Positions 1 through 9,200 of a DNA stretch of 53,399 nt are shown here, one piece after another. Where the stretch lies: the NCBI GenBank assembly GCA_905233915.1, contig CAJOFM010000019.1, forward strand, positions 1-53,399, read 5' to 3'. Positions within the stretch are counted from its first letter, which is position 1; each line of letters starts with the position of its first letter. Origin of the DNA: an uncultured Muribaculaceae bacterium (GTDB lineage Bacteria; Bacteroidota; Bacteroidia; Bacteroidales; Muribaculaceae). The position numbers and the translations under genes were made by a program. Under the pieces are notes generated by a model, which was not told where the DNA came from, searched no databases, and saw only the letters and a program-made list of their open reading frames with translations.

Positions 1-8
1 AATAAAAA

Positions 9-791
9 ATGATGGATTCTATTAGAAAATCAAGGTTAGCAACTCTTGGCATAATTATACTCTGTTGTGTCCTGGTGTTCTGGGTTCAGTGGAATGCCTC
101 TGAATTGCTGGCTCCTCTTCATCTGCAATCTAAGTCTCTCGTCAGATATATTCTGAAATGTATGTTGTCCCTTATTCCCGTGACAATCGTCCTGTTCATA
201 TTGCATAGGCCATCAGCAATAATAGAAACTCTTGGGCTTAGGGACTCTGTTTTGAGGGGATTGCTGTTCGGTTTACTATTTACTACCCCTTTATACATAG
301 GATTTGCCATCATCGGGCATTTCAATGTTGAACTTACCTTGCATTGGATACTATATTTTTGCCTAATTCCGGCGGTGTTCGAAGAAATCTTATTCAGGGG
401 TTTTCTATTTGGCCAATTGTTCAGAGTGGGGAAATTAGGGTTCTTTTGGGCGGCCTTTTTGCCTGCTGTCCTGTTCGGTCTGTTTCACATCTATCAAGGT
501 AACGATTTCCTGTCCTCTGTGGCCGCTTTTGGGGTAACCATGTTAGGCTCCTTCTTTTTCAGTTGGATGTACGTAGCCTGGAATTACAATTTATGGGTTC
601 CTATATCCCTTCATTTTTTCATGAATTTGGCTTGGGGGTTATTTGTAGTTGAAGGTACGGGAAATGCTGCCGGAGGCTTAATTTCAAATATTCTACGAGC
701 AGTTTGTATAGTATTTGCAATTGTATTTACCATCTTCTACGTTAAACGAAGAAACCTAGAATCTTTAAAAATCCCCGTATTCAAAATATGA
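9..791 (+). CDS. CPBP family intramembrane metalloprotease
   Basis: A 260-residue, strongly hydrophobic protein with the three motifs of the CPBP (CAAX protease / bacteriocin-processing, Abi) family: EE at 125-126 with R130 (EEILFRG), FGLFH ending at H160, and HFFMN at H202-N206. These residues form the metal and catalytic site inside the membrane in this family. Several transmembrane segments are evident, for example residues 13-30 and 83-104. ATG codons at 9 and 12 are both possible starts. The gene is visibly AT-rich (about 40% GC in the lines sampled, against more than 50% in most neighbours), which suggests an accessory or transferred origin. The substrate is unknown. Members have been linked to prenyl-protein processing or bacteriocin immunity, and nothing here decides between them. 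Confidence 0.9.
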   Translation: MMDSIRKSRLATLGIIILCCVLVFWVQWNASELLAPLHLQSKSLVRYILKCMLSLIPVTIVLFILHRPSAIIETLGLRDSVLRGLLFGLLFTTPLYIGFAIIGHFNVELTLHWILYFCLIPAVFEEILFRGFLFGQLFRVGKLGFFWAAFLPAVLFGLFHIYQGNDFLSSVAAFGVTMLGSFFFSWMYVAWNYNLWVPISLHFFMNLAWGLFVVEGTGNAAGGLISNILRAVCIVFAIVFTIFYVKRRNLESLKIPVFKI

Positions 792-928
792 ATATCAACT
801 GTAAATTCCAATTTATCGTTGCGTCTTTTCTAGGCCTAATCGGTTGGATTACTCTTGTGGTAAACCAGCCGTTTTTTATTCAGGAGAATTGTCAAGAGCT
901 TAGGCCTCCCCGATTTCAATCACGGTAA
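788..928 (+). CDS. Possible small membrane peptide (46 aa) overlapping the CPBP gene
   Basis: An ATG at 788 overlaps the TGA of the CPBP protease gene (ATGA arrangement) and opens a 46-codon frame ending in TAA at 926-928. The predicted peptide has one hydrophobic segment (around VASFLGLIGWITLVV, residues 11-25) followed by a short polar tail. The stop/start overlap suggests translational coupling. Alternatively it is the truncated remnant of a longer gene, since the following 200 bases are AT-rich and empty. No homology is recognised. Confidence 0.3.
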   Translation: MNINCKFQFIVASFLGLIGWITLVVNQPFFIQENCQELRPPRFQSR

Positions 929-978
929 TTTTGGTCAAACAAAGAATTAACCCCGGTCATGCCGTTGCACAGGAAAAT

Positions 979-990
979 GCAATCGTTTGC
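979..990. promoter_or_regulatory. Putative LacI-type operator upstream of the amylase gene
   Basis: The 12-mer GCAATCGTTTGC is the exact reverse complement of GCAAACGATTGC at 11654-11665, the other gene with SusE-like modules and a dockerin-like tail. It is a near-palindrome centred on CG, like LacI-family operators. It ends 57 bases before the TAACTTTG box of this gene, and the second copy ends 56 bases before the same box. Function is inferred from this matched spacing. No regulator gene is in the window. Confidence 0.55.
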
Positions 991-1046
991 GTTGATTTTT
1001 ATGAGCATGGTAGGTAAGTAGATAGAATAGCATGAATAATAATCAT

Positions 1047-1054
1047 TAACTTTG
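1047..1054 (+). promoter_or_regulatory. Bacteroidetes -7 box (TAACTTTG) of the amylase gene
   Basis: TAACTTTG matches the Bacteroidetes -7 consensus TAnnTTTG and lies 75 bases before the ATG. No convincing -33 TTTG is seen 19-21 bases upstream, which would fit a promoter needing an activator bound at the upstream 12-mer. Confidence 0.5.
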
Positions 1055-1129
1055 GGACACAAATAAAACACTATTCCAACCATCTGAATAACCAAAATTA
1101 ATCAAACCATAACTAAAAACATAGATGAT

Positions 1130-4100
1130 ATGAAAAAGACGCTTACACTATTTTTAGCGCTTGTGGTGTCATTGATGACACTACAAGCCAGCGCCGCGAT
1201 GTATATCGTGGGCAGTGCACCCTTTGGGGGGTGGAAGACCAATGCCGGCATGCCGATGACACAAAGCGGTAACACCTATACCGCCAACGCCACCATCAAC
1301 GGCACGGTCTATTTTGTGTTTGCTACCCAGTTGTGCTCCACCGAAGACGACTGGAACACCTTTAACAACTATCGCCTGGGACCCACCAGCAATGACTATC
1401 CGGTTTCAACCGGCACGACCTATACGGCCTATAGCGGTCAGGGCAGCAACTCGTTCATGTTCACTGGCAATGGCGACTACATCTTCAGTTTTGACAGCAG
1501 CAACAACCAGTTCACTGTGACTGAAGGGGGCCAGGGTGGCGGCGATGCCATCACTGGCGAGCTGTTCGCGTTGGGCGAGGTCGGCGGCAACAGTTGGGAT
1601 CCGAGCGTCGGCGTGCCCTTGAGCACCACCGACGGGAACGTGTTCACCGCAACCTTGACCTTCAATGGTGAGCACAGCGATGAAGATGCCAACGTGAGCT
1701 ATTTTTCATTCACGACCAAACTGAGCAGCGACAGCGAGGACTGGGACGGCATCAAGCCTTACCGCTTGTCACCCGTGGCCGATGAGGGCACCAACTTCTG
1801 GGTAACGCCGTCAATGTTGGGCCACACCCTCCAGCTCAACGACTTTGGCGTGAACGTCGATGTGTCGTTCCGCATTCCGGCTGGCACCTACTCCATCACC
1901 GTGAACGTGAACGACCGCACGTGTGTTATCACACGCGAGGGCGGTAGCGGTCCTGTTGCCGGCAAGGGCTGGCCCGCCATGTATGGCGGCGTGATGCTGC
2001 AAGGTTTCTACTGGGACAGCTTCAAGGCCACCAAGTGGACCAACTTTACCGACAAAGCCCAGGAGTTGGGGCAGTACTTCGATGTGGTTTGGGTACCCAA
2101 CTCGGGTAGCGTTGATGACTTTGGCAGCGCCGAGAGCATGGGTTATATGCCCGTATATTGGCTGAAGCATAATACATGCTTTGGTACCGAGACGCAACTG
2201 CGCGAAATGATTTCCACCCTGCACTCCCACAACACCAGCGTGTTGATGGACATGGTCATCAATCACAAGAGCGGCAAGAGCGGCTGGATTGACCTGGCCA
2301 ACGAGAGCGTCACCGGCCCCGTGACTGGCGAGAGCTACAGCTTGACCTGGACACTGGCTGACATCTGCCGCACCGATGAGTGCGCGGGTGCCGGCTACCG
2401 TCCGACGGGTGCCGCCGACGAGGGTGAAGACTTTGACGGCAGCCGCGACCTGGACCACACCAGCGCCAACGTTCAGAAGAACGTCAAGACTTACCAGAAA
2501 TACCTCATGCAAGAGTTGGGTTATGACGGTTTCCGTTATGACATGTGCAAGGGCTATGCAGGCTACTATGTGGGTCTGTACAACCAAGCCAGCGAGCCCA
2601 TGTTCTCGGTGGGCGAGTACTGGGACGGCAATGCCGAGACCCTGCGCTGGTGGCTGGAGAGCACCAAGCAGGACGACCGCATCCAGACGGCCGTGTTTGA
2701 CTTTGCGTTGAAGTACCCGATGCAGAGCGCCTTTGGCGGCGGCAACTGGAGCGCCCTCAACGACAAGGGCCTTGCAGCCGACCCCAATTACCAGCGCTAC
2801 TCGGTCACCTTTGTCGACAATCACGACACGGGTCAAAACTCCAACTATGACTGTTTGAAGACCAACGTGATGCCCGCCAATGCCTTTATCCTGGCAATGC
2901 CTGGCACACCCTGCATCTTCTACAAGCACTACCTCGTATATACCGACGAGATTAACAACTGCATCAAGGCCCGCCGTGCGGCTGGTGTCCACAACCAGAG
3001 TGCCATCCTCACCCAGCAGGAGAGCAATGGCGGCTACATCCTGGAAACCCAGGGTATTCGTGGCAACCTGTATGTGCAGGTGGGCGGCGCCACAGCCAAT
3101 GGTTGCCCCTACGGCTACGAACTGGTGCAGGCTGGTGACGGCTATGCGATGTATATCACCTATGGCGTCGATTGGAAGCATGTGGCTAAAGACGGTAGCA
3201 TCTTGGGATATCCCGTGGTGAGCAAGGCTGCCGGCAACTATGTGGGCAACGTGTCGTTGACCGTAGCGCCCAGCAAGAGCGGCACAACGCTCGTCTATAC
3301 CACCGACGGCAGCGAACCCACGACCTCCAGCGCCACCATCAGCGCCACCACCCCGCTGACCTTAACCGAGAACACCACCCTCAAGGTGGGCGTGCTCAAC
3401 GGTGACCAGGTCGAGAATGTGGAAACCTATATCTACACGATTACCGATGCCGCCACCACTGGCATCAACGTTTATGTAAAGAGCACTGCTACCAATGCCC
3501 ACATCTGGGCCTGGACCAGCGAGGGCAGCGTGACGGGCAACAACTGGCCCGGCAAGGCCATCAGCACCCTGGACAAGGTGACCATCAACGACATCGAGTG
3601 GTATTGCTTGCATGTGGATGCCGACCAGGTATCGGTCATCTTCAACAACGGTGACGGCGGTTTTGAGAACCAGACGAGGGCTATCAATGTGACCCGTGAC
3701 GCGTTCTTCATCTATCCCAACAACGACTTGTCCACCTACGGCTATAGTGCTGCCGACACCTACCTTGATGTGACCGAGAAATATGCAGGAGCAGGAGCTG
3801 CCAGCTGGGAGCACGTTTATGTATTGGGCAATGCGGTTTCAACCACATGGGCAGCCAACAGGGGCTTTGAGATGACAACGACCAACGGTGAGAAGTACAC
3901 CGCCACCATCGACTTTGTTGATCCCTATGGCGGCTACAGCTACTTCAGTTTCTCGACCGCACTGGCCTCCACGGCAACAGCATGGAATGAGATTGCCGGC
4001 AAGCGCATGGGTGCCACCAGCAGCGACTTCCTCATCAATGAGGCCCGCCTGGGCACCAACCTGACGGTTGTCGCTGGTGAGAATGCCTTCAAAATCCCCA

Positions 4101-4369
4101 CCAGCAAGTACAACTTGACGCTGTACCTGAGCCAAGGCATTCTTGTCGTGGAGAAGTGGACCCCGCCCGCACCCGTTGTCCGTGGCGACGTGAACAATGA
4201 CGGCATCATCAATGTGGCTGACGTCACTGCACTGATTGCCTACGTCCTCACTCAGGACCCGACAGGTGTTGTGCCCGCTAACTGCAACTGTGATAACGAT
4301 GACAGTGTCGTCAATGTGGGCGATGTTACCGCACTAATCTATTTCGTCCTTAACCAACAGTGGCAATAG
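1130..4369 (+). CDS. Secreted multidomain GH13 alpha-amylase with starch-binding modules and dockerin-like tail
   Basis: A 1079-residue exported amylase that would cleave alpha-1,4 glucan. Order of parts: signal peptide 1-22; two SusE/SusF-like beta modules (about 23-130 and 140-270); GH13 catalytic domain from about 280 with region I DMVINH (about 375), nucleophile D471 in GFRYDMCKG, acid/base E496 in SVGEYWD and D566 in FVDNHDT; a CHB_HEX_C-like domain (about 695-770); a CBM26-like module (about 777-865); another SusE-like module (about 893-1010); and a dockerin-like tail (about 1017-1079) with two calcium-loop repeats, each ending near VTALI. There is no lipobox, unlike Bacteroides SusE, SusF and SusG, so it is probably released or held by its tail. 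The gene is monocistronic, closed by a strong terminator, and shares its first two modules and its promoter layout with the gene at 11803. Confidence 0.93.
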   Translation: MKKTLTLFLALVVSLMTLQASAAMYIVGSAPFGGWKTNAGMPMTQSGNTYTANATINGTVYFVFATQLCSTEDDWNTFNNYRLGPTSNDYPVSTGTTYTAYSGQGSNSFMFTGNGDYIFSFDSSNNQFTVTEGGQGGGDAITGELFALGEVGGNSWDPSVGVPLSTTDGNVFTATLTFNGEHSDEDANVSYFSFTTKLSSDSEDWDGIKPYRLSPVADEGTNFWVTPSMLGHTLQLNDFGVNVDVSFRIPAGTYSITVNVNDRTCVITREGGSGPVAGKGWPAMYGGVMLQGFYWDSFKATKWTNFTDKAQELGQYFDVVWVPNSGSVDDFGSAESMGYMPVYWLKHNTCFGTETQLREMISTLHSHNTSVLMDMVINHKSGKSGWIDLANESVTGPVTGESYSLTWTLADICRTDECAGAGYRPTGAADEGEDFDGSRDLDHTSANVQKNVKTYQKYLMQELGYDGFRYDMCKGYAGYYVGLYNQASEPMFSVGEYWDGNAETLRWWLESTKQDDRIQTAVFDFALKYPMQSAFGGGNWSALNDKGLAADPNYQRYSVTFVDNHDTGQNSNYDCLKTNVMPANAFILAMPGTPCIFYKHYLVYTDEINNCIKARRAAGVHNQSAILTQQESNGGYILETQGIRGNLYVQVGGATANGCPYGYELVQAGDGYAMYITYGVDWKHVAKDGSILGYPVVSKAAGNYVGNVSLTVAPSKSGTTLVYTTDGSEPTTSSATISATTPLTLTENTTLKVGVLNGDQVENVETYIYTITDAATTGINVYVKSTATNAHIWAWTSEGSVTGNNWPGKAISTLDKVTINDIEWYCLHVDADQVSVIFNNGDGGFENQTRAINVTRDAFFIYPNNDLSTYGYSAADTYLDVTEKYAGAGAASWEHVYVLGNAVSTTWAANRGFEMTTTNGEKYTATIDFVDPYGGYSYFSFSTALASTATAWNEIAGKRMGATSSDFLINEARLGTNLTVVAGENAFKIPTSKYNLTLYLSQGILVVEKWTPPAPVVRGDVNNDGIINVADVTALIAYVLTQDPTGVVPANCNCDNDDSVVNVGDVTALIYFVLNQQWQ

Positions 4370-4400
4370 TCAACCATTGATTGAGTAATCACTAAAAGAA

Positions 4401-4436
4401 TAACTCCTCCTTGCATGAAGGGGGAGTTATTTTTTT
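4401..4436 (+). terminator. Intrinsic terminator after the amylase gene
   Basis: TAACTCC and GGAGTTA pair, extended by TCCTT with AAGGG (one G-T pair), around the loop GCATG and followed by a T run. The reverse strand also ends in TTTT, so it may also stop the converging C69 operon. Confidence 0.85.
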
Positions 4437-4459
4437 GTCAATCAGTCGCTAACGGCCAA

Positions 4460-6073
4460 TCAGAATCCTTTCCAGGTCTGGAGCCAGAAGTCGTGTGCCA
4501 TCTGTTGCCAACGATAGGCTGCGGCTCCCAGGCAATCGGCGGTGTAGTCGTTGAGCAACTTGGCGGCTTTATCCTTATCGGTGGCATTGAGCTCCTGCCA
4601 TGATTTCTCAATCATGGGGAGTTCACGCAAGCCTTTTTCCAGGAAGTGGTCACGGGCGGGTTCAAGCACCTTACGGAAGGCGCCCCAGCGCAGCGATGCA
4701 AGACGGTTGGCCTTGCGGAACTGCCATAACGCGGTGTTGTCGTTCTCAGCACCATGGCCGCAAACCTTCATCGATGCTGGAAGATCGGTGTTGCCGCAGA
4801 AGATGGGGAACCTGGGGCTCTGGCCCGGGTTGTCAAACGCGACCCATGCCACACCGCCCACCTCGTCGGGCAGCCAGTCGCGCAGCTGGATAACGGTGCT
4901 ATAGGAACACCAGGGAACGCTCACGGTACGGGTCCACTTCATGGCCGAGTCGCCCATGGCATAGAACATTGCCATCTGCTCGTTGGTGATCCAGGGATTA
5001 GCAACGGGCGAAACAATGCTGTCGGATTCGTTCTCGACAAGGTTGCCCTGCTTGTCTTTGCGCTTGGGGTTGGGGATCTTGTGACGGGCACTCAAGTCGA
5101 GCGCTGTACCCTCGTAGTAGCTGCCCAAGAGGCGCGAAACGTCCTCCACGCTCACCTTCTTGTCGGGCTTGATGCTGACAGGCAGGTTCTCTATAGCATC
5201 GGTCAAATTTAGTGATGGAGCCAACTGCTGCAGGATATAGAGTTCACGGGTGCTGTAGTTTTTCACTTCCTTGAGGTAATTAGCGCCACTGTAGGCTTTC
5301 CAGAAGCAGAAAGGCTCCTTGCCGTCCCACAGTTTCAACCGCTTGGCGACCTCAAACACGTTGTCCGAGGCCATGTAATGGTCGGGGTCGCTCAAGTCAA
5401 GGGCTCCAATGCGGGAGATGTTGGCCGACACGGCCACCTCGTCGTCAGGGATACGCACAGCGGCCCACACGCCGCCCACCTTCTTGGGTCCCTCGCCGAA
5501 TACCTCAAATATCCAAGCCTCGTTCTTGTCGGCAATGGTCAGGCACTCGCCACTGTCGCCATAGCCGTATTTCTTGACCAGTTCGCCCATCAGGCGGATG
5601 GCGTCACGGGCGGTGGTGCAACGCTCCAGGGCGATGCGGGCCAGTTCCTCGATCATGAAGATGCCGGCTTTGTTTTGTAACGTGTCGCGTCCCGAGATGG
5701 TTGTCTCGCCCATGGCCAGCTGCTTCTCGTTCAGGCAGGGATAGGCGGTGTCCAGAAAGCGGTAGGTGTGGCGCACCTGGGGGATGGTTCCCGTCTGCAC
5801 CATACCGGTCACATCACCAGGCAGGCTGGTGTGGAAACGGTCGCGATAGACGGCTGTGACGGTGTCGCGCTCATAGTCGCGGGCAGGCGCCATTGTCATC
5901 CACGTGCGGTAGCGTGCGTCACAGGTGTGTGAAGTGATGACCGACCCGTCGGTGCTGGCCAACTTGCCCACCATGATGCTGGTACATGACTCGGTCATGC
6001 GTTCGGCATCCTGGGCATTGAGGTTCACGGTAAATGCCATCAACAAGATGGCAGTAAGAAAACAGTTCTTCAT
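4460..6073 (-). CDS. Secreted C69-family dipeptidase
   Basis: A 537-residue peptidase of family C69 (PepD-like, Ntn-hydrolase fold), which removes dipeptides or cleaves short peptides. A signal peptide covers about residues 1-20. The Cys at 30, in ESCTSIMVGK, is the expected nucleophile, which becomes N-terminal after propeptide removal. The following DGSVITSHTCDARY block is typical of the family. Length agrees with other Bacteroidales members. It is the last gene of a three-gene minus operon, 20 bases after the fucosidase. Periplasmic location is inferred from the signal peptide. The grouping of an esterase, a fucosidase and a peptidase suggests breakdown of host or dietary glycoprotein, but this is inference. 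Confidence 0.9.
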   Translation of the reverse strand: MKNCFLTAILLMAFTVNLNAQDAERMTESCTSIMVGKLASTDGSVITSHTCDARYRTWMTMAPARDYERDTVTAVYRDRFHTSLPGDVTGMVQTGTIPQVRHTYRFLDTAYPCLNEKQLAMGETTISGRDTLQNKAGIFMIEELARIALERCTTARDAIRLMGELVKKYGYGDSGECLTIADKNEAWIFEVFGEGPKKVGGVWAAVRIPDDEVAVSANISRIGALDLSDPDHYMASDNVFEVAKRLKLWDGKEPFCFWKAYSGANYLKEVKNYSTRELYILQQLAPSLNLTDAIENLPVSIKPDKKVSVEDVSRLLGSYYEGTALDLSARHKIPNPKRKDKQGNLVENESDSIVSPVANPWITNEQMAMFYAMGDSAMKWTRTVSVPWCSYSTVIQLRDWLPDEVGGVAWVAFDNPGQSPRFPIFCGNTDLPASMKVCGHGAENDNTALWQFRKANRLASLRWGAFRKVLEPARDHFLEKGLRELPMIEKSWQELNATDKDKAAKLLNDYTADCLGAAAYRWQQMAHDFWLQTWKGF

Positions 6074-6093
6074 TGTTTATGTGATAGTTAGTG

Positions 6094-7422
6094 TTATTTC
6101 TTGAGGGTGATTTCCAGGATGGTATCAACGCCGGTGGGTTTAGCGGGCAGCTGGATGGTGATTCCATGGCCAGTGGCGGTGTAGCGCAACTTGCTCTTGT
6201 CGCTGAACATGCGCACTTGCTTTACCTGATTGCCGCCCACGGGGAGGTAGAGGGCATCGTCCATGAGGTTAAGGATGTGGACGTAGAGGGTGTTGCCTCG
6301 CTGGGTGGTCACTCCCCAGTCATGGGGCGGAATGATGCCGCCACGGGTACCATAGATGCTCTCGCCGTTGGCGCGCATCCAATCGCCCAGCTGATGCAAG
6401 CGCTCGACGGCCTCATCGGGCAGGCAGCCGTCGGGCCGTGGTCCCACGTTGATGAGCAGGTTGCCATTGCGTCCTGCAGCATTCACGAGGGTACGGATGA
6501 TTTCGTCACCACTCTTGTAGCTCTTGTCGGTGATGCGATAGCCCCAGGTGTTGTTCATCGTCATGCAGGTCTCGAGGGGCAACTGGCTGATGCCGCTCTC
6601 ACCTGAATAGCCTGCGGTGTTCTCACCGGGCACATCCTGCTCAAATATCTGGATATCCTCGCCAGGCAAGGGCACCTCATGATGGTTATTGCCGACGAGG
6701 CATGAAGGCTGCAGGCGGTGGATGAGCGCATACTGCTCGTCGAGTTGCCAGTCAAACGGCGTGGGGTCGGTATCATGCTCCCACTTGCCGTCAAACCAGA
6801 TGGCACCCACGGGACCGTAGTTGGTTAGCAGCTCGGTCAACTGGTCGTTCATGAACTTGTAGTACTGGGGCCAATTGTTCGTCGAGGGGTCATGTGGCAT
6901 CTCTGCCTGATGGCGGCCCAGCGGGTAATCCAAGCGGTGCCAGTCCAGGTGGGAGTAGTAGAAATGTAACTTGACGCCATGGCGCTGACAGGCATCGGCA
7001 AGTTCCTTGAGCACATCGCGCTTGAAGGGGGTGGCATCAACGATGTTATAGTCGCTGGCCTCGCTCTTGAACATCGAGAATCCGTCATGATGGCGCGAGG
7101 TGATACAGATGTAACGGGCGCCGGCATCCTTGATGGCGCGCACCCACTCGTCGGCATCAAAGCGTGAGGGATAAAAACCTGCCGGCAACTGGGCATACTC
7201 GTCACGGTCGATGCGCTTGTTGTGCATCACCCACTCGCCATCGGCAAGCATCGAATAGACACCCCAGTGAATGAACACTCCCAGTTTGTTGTCCTGGAAC
7301 TCCTCTCGGGCCCGCAGGTTTTCCTGGGTGGGGATATAGGTTGATTGTTGCGCGGTTGAACACAGCCACGCGAGGGCGCCAAGCACTAGCGCAAGTGCGA
7401 TTCTATTTTTTATCTTACTCAT
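6094..7422 (-). CDS. Alpha-L-fucosidase, GH29
   Basis: A 442-residue exported glycosidase releasing alpha-linked L-fucose. The N-terminus is hydrophobic and ends in LAWLCSTAQQ; W-L-C is not a good lipobox, so ordinary signal cleavage is more likely. GH29 signatures are the FIHWGVYSM segment at about residue 50, ITSRHHDGF at about 107, and GAIWFDG with the predicted nucleophile D211. The C-terminal part is a small beta domain, giving the compact length common in this family. The start codon lies one base after the stop of the upstream carboxylesterase gene, so the two are almost certainly co-transcribed and probably translationally coupled. Substrate linkage cannot be told from sequence alone. 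Confidence 0.93.
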   Translation of the reverse strand: MSKIKNRIALALVLGALAWLCSTAQQSTYIPTQENLRAREEFQDNKLGVFIHWGVYSMLADGEWVMHNKRIDRDEYAQLPAGFYPSRFDADEWVRAIKDAGARYICITSRHHDGFSMFKSEASDYNIVDATPFKRDVLKELADACQRHGVKLHFYYSHLDWHRLDYPLGRHQAEMPHDPSTNNWPQYYKFMNDQLTELLTNYGPVGAIWFDGKWEHDTDPTPFDWQLDEQYALIHRLQPSCLVGNNHHEVPLPGEDIQIFEQDVPGENTAGYSGESGISQLPLETCMTMNNTWGYRITDKSYKSGDEIIRTLVNAAGRNGNLLINVGPRPDGCLPDEAVERLHQLGDWMRANGESIYGTRGGIIPPHDWGVTTQRGNTLYVHILNLMDDALYLPVGGNQVKQVRMFSDKSKLRYTATGHGITIQLPAKPTGVDTILEITLKK

Positions 7423-7423
7423 A

Positions 7424-9181
7424 TCATTCTTTATTATTTTTCTTGATGTAATGGCGAGTTTTCACGACGAGCCAAATGAGCAGCAACAGGATGGCCAGGA
7501 AGACGCCGATGGCGATACCTGCATACCAAGGTGCCTTATCGAGCAGATCACTGAAGATAGGCGAGATATACTCCTGCATCAACGGGGCAACCAGCTGGCG
7601 TTGCTCCTTCAACGGGTCATTGAGCACATGAATGCTGTCGCCCAACACCATCGTCGCGCGCTGCACGCCCTCATAGGCGGGCCAGTAGTGAACGGGGGTA
7701 CTTGGATTGCCTGAGGTGGCAAAATTCACCCACATCTGCTGCACCTCGGCTGCAAGAACCGGATTGTGTACATCGCCCATCTTGATCTGGCGGCCCGTAT
7801 TCAGGACATAGGACACCTCGGAGGCATGGCATGCGCCATAAATCGGGTCACTCAAGGCCTTGTCCCAGTAGTACATATAGGTTTTGCCACCCGATGCCGC
7901 ATGCCGTTGAGCCATCTCGATGGCCGGCCCGCGGAACATCAGGTCGTTCAGCAGTTCTGCGGCAGGCCAGGGCTTTTCCTCGGGGACGATGTCGATGAAA
8001 CGGTTGGTGCTCTCTCGCTGCTCATCGCTGAGCGACAGTGAGATATAGCGGTACCATAGATTAACGGCAAGTTCAAATTTCTCCTCACCACCCATGGCAT
8101 CAACCCAGAAGTTTGTCTCATCGCTATTGGACCCGATAAGCATATCCAGCCTTGCGTTGAAACCGTCAAAACGGCTGTAGGGATCTTCGGGAATGACGGC
8201 TCCGTCACGTTCCGGGAAGCGGTAGTACTCGCCCACCTCCTCGTTAAGGGCAATCATCGCATCTGTGGAAAGTGCCTGTAGATCGGACACTGTTTTAGCA
8301 CCAGTTGCGTCAAGCACCATTTTGGTGAGTTTTTGGCAGTCTTCACGGCTGCTGGTGAAGGCGACACTGCCGCTCTGGGCAATGACGCGGTGAAACAGGC
8401 CCTGAGCCTCATCAATGCTGGCAAGAATCGACGCGCTACCGGCACCTGCCGAATGGCCAAAGATGGTCACATTATTCGGGTCTCCGCCAAAAGCCGCTAT
8501 ATTGCGTTTCACCCACCGCAGGGCTTCCACCTGGTCCAAAATACCCAAGTTTCCACTACGGGAATAGTCCTTGCCGTCGGGCAACGAGGACAGGTCCAGG
8601 AAGCCCAGCAGCCCCAGGCGGTAATTCACCGATACCAGAACGACCTCGGGGTGCGCTTTGACAAAGTTATCGCCCCAGTTGCGGGGGCTAGCTGTGCCGC
8701 CACTCACGTAGGAGCCTCCGTGTATCCACACCATCACGGGGCGACGCGCGGTGCGCATTCCGTCGGCTGCCGTCCACACGTTGAGCGTCAGGCAGTCCTC
8801 TCCCTGGGGATAGAGCGATGCCGCATCACCCTCACGGCGGCTCTGAATGGAGGAGTGGCCAAAGTATTTGGCCTCACGCACCAGACGGCTGTCGGGCTCG
8901 GGTTTGGCCACCTGCCAGCGGAGTTTTCCCGTGGGCTGAATTGCATAAGGGATACCCTTAAAGACCAGCAGGCTGCCCTCTCTCTCGCCCACAAACACGC
9001 CATTGGCGGCCTCGACCGCCAACGAGTCGGGATAACGGCCCTCGATGACCTTGTTCTCGCCATAGAGCGCCGTCATCTCCTGCTCCAACGTCGAGGGTTT
9101 CTTTTGTTGCTGTTCTTGCTGGGAGCTACACGCCATCAGCAAGACAGATATCATCACATATAATGCTATCCGTTTCATCAT
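7424..9181 (-). CDS. Type-B carboxylesterase lipoprotein with C-terminal membrane anchor
   Basis: A 585-residue alpha/beta-hydrolase of the carboxylesterase type B family. The oxyanion-hole motif VWIHGGSYVSGG is near residue 152 and the nucleophile elbow FGHSAGAG is around Ser244. The N-terminus carries a lipoprotein signal with lipobox LMAC (Cys18). The last 40 residues contain a second hydrophobic helix (AIGVFLAILLLLIWLVV) followed by basic residues, an unusual double anchorage for a secreted esterase. It is the first gene of the operon with the fucosidase and C69 peptidase, behind a well-formed promoter with only 19 bases of leader. Possible substrates are acetyl or other esters on glycans, which is inference from the neighbours. 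Confidence 0.88.
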   Translation of the reverse strand: MMKRIALYVMISVLLMACSSQQEQQQKKPSTLEQEMTALYGENKVIEGRYPDSLAVEAANGVFVGEREGSLLVFKGIPYAIQPTGKLRWQVAKPEPDSRLVREAKYFGHSSIQSRREGDAASLYPQGEDCLTLNVWTAADGMRTARRPVMVWIHGGSYVSGGTASPRNWGDNFVKAHPEVVLVSVNYRLGLLGFLDLSSLPDGKDYSRSGNLGILDQVEALRWVKRNIAAFGGDPNNVTIFGHSAGAGSASILASIDEAQGLFHRVIAQSGSVAFTSSREDCQKLTKMVLDATGAKTVSDLQALSTDAMIALNEEVGEYYRFPERDGAVIPEDPYSRFDGFNARLDMLIGSNSDETNFWVDAMGGEEKFELAVNLWYRYISLSLSDEQRESTNRFIDIVPEEKPWPAAELLNDLMFRGPAIEMAQRHAASGGKTYMYYWDKALSDPIYGACHASEVSYVLNTGRQIKMGDVHNPVLAAEVQQMWVNFATSGNPSTPVHYWPAYEGVQRATMVLGDSIHVLNDPLKEQRQLVAPLMQEYISPIFSDLLDKAPWYAGIAIGVFLAILLLLIWLVVKTRHYIKKNNKE

Positions 9182-9200
9182 CTCGAATAATTAATTTGCG

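Noticed and set aside
1811..3181. Long minus-strand frame opposite the amylase catalytic domain
   Set aside because: GH13 catalytic motifs are intact on the plus strand and the antisense frame shows no family signature.
4180..4369. A cellulosome based on the dockerin-like tails
   Set aside because: No cohesin or scaffoldin is visible and the enzymes act on starch, not cellulose; a lineage-specific attachment role is more cautious.
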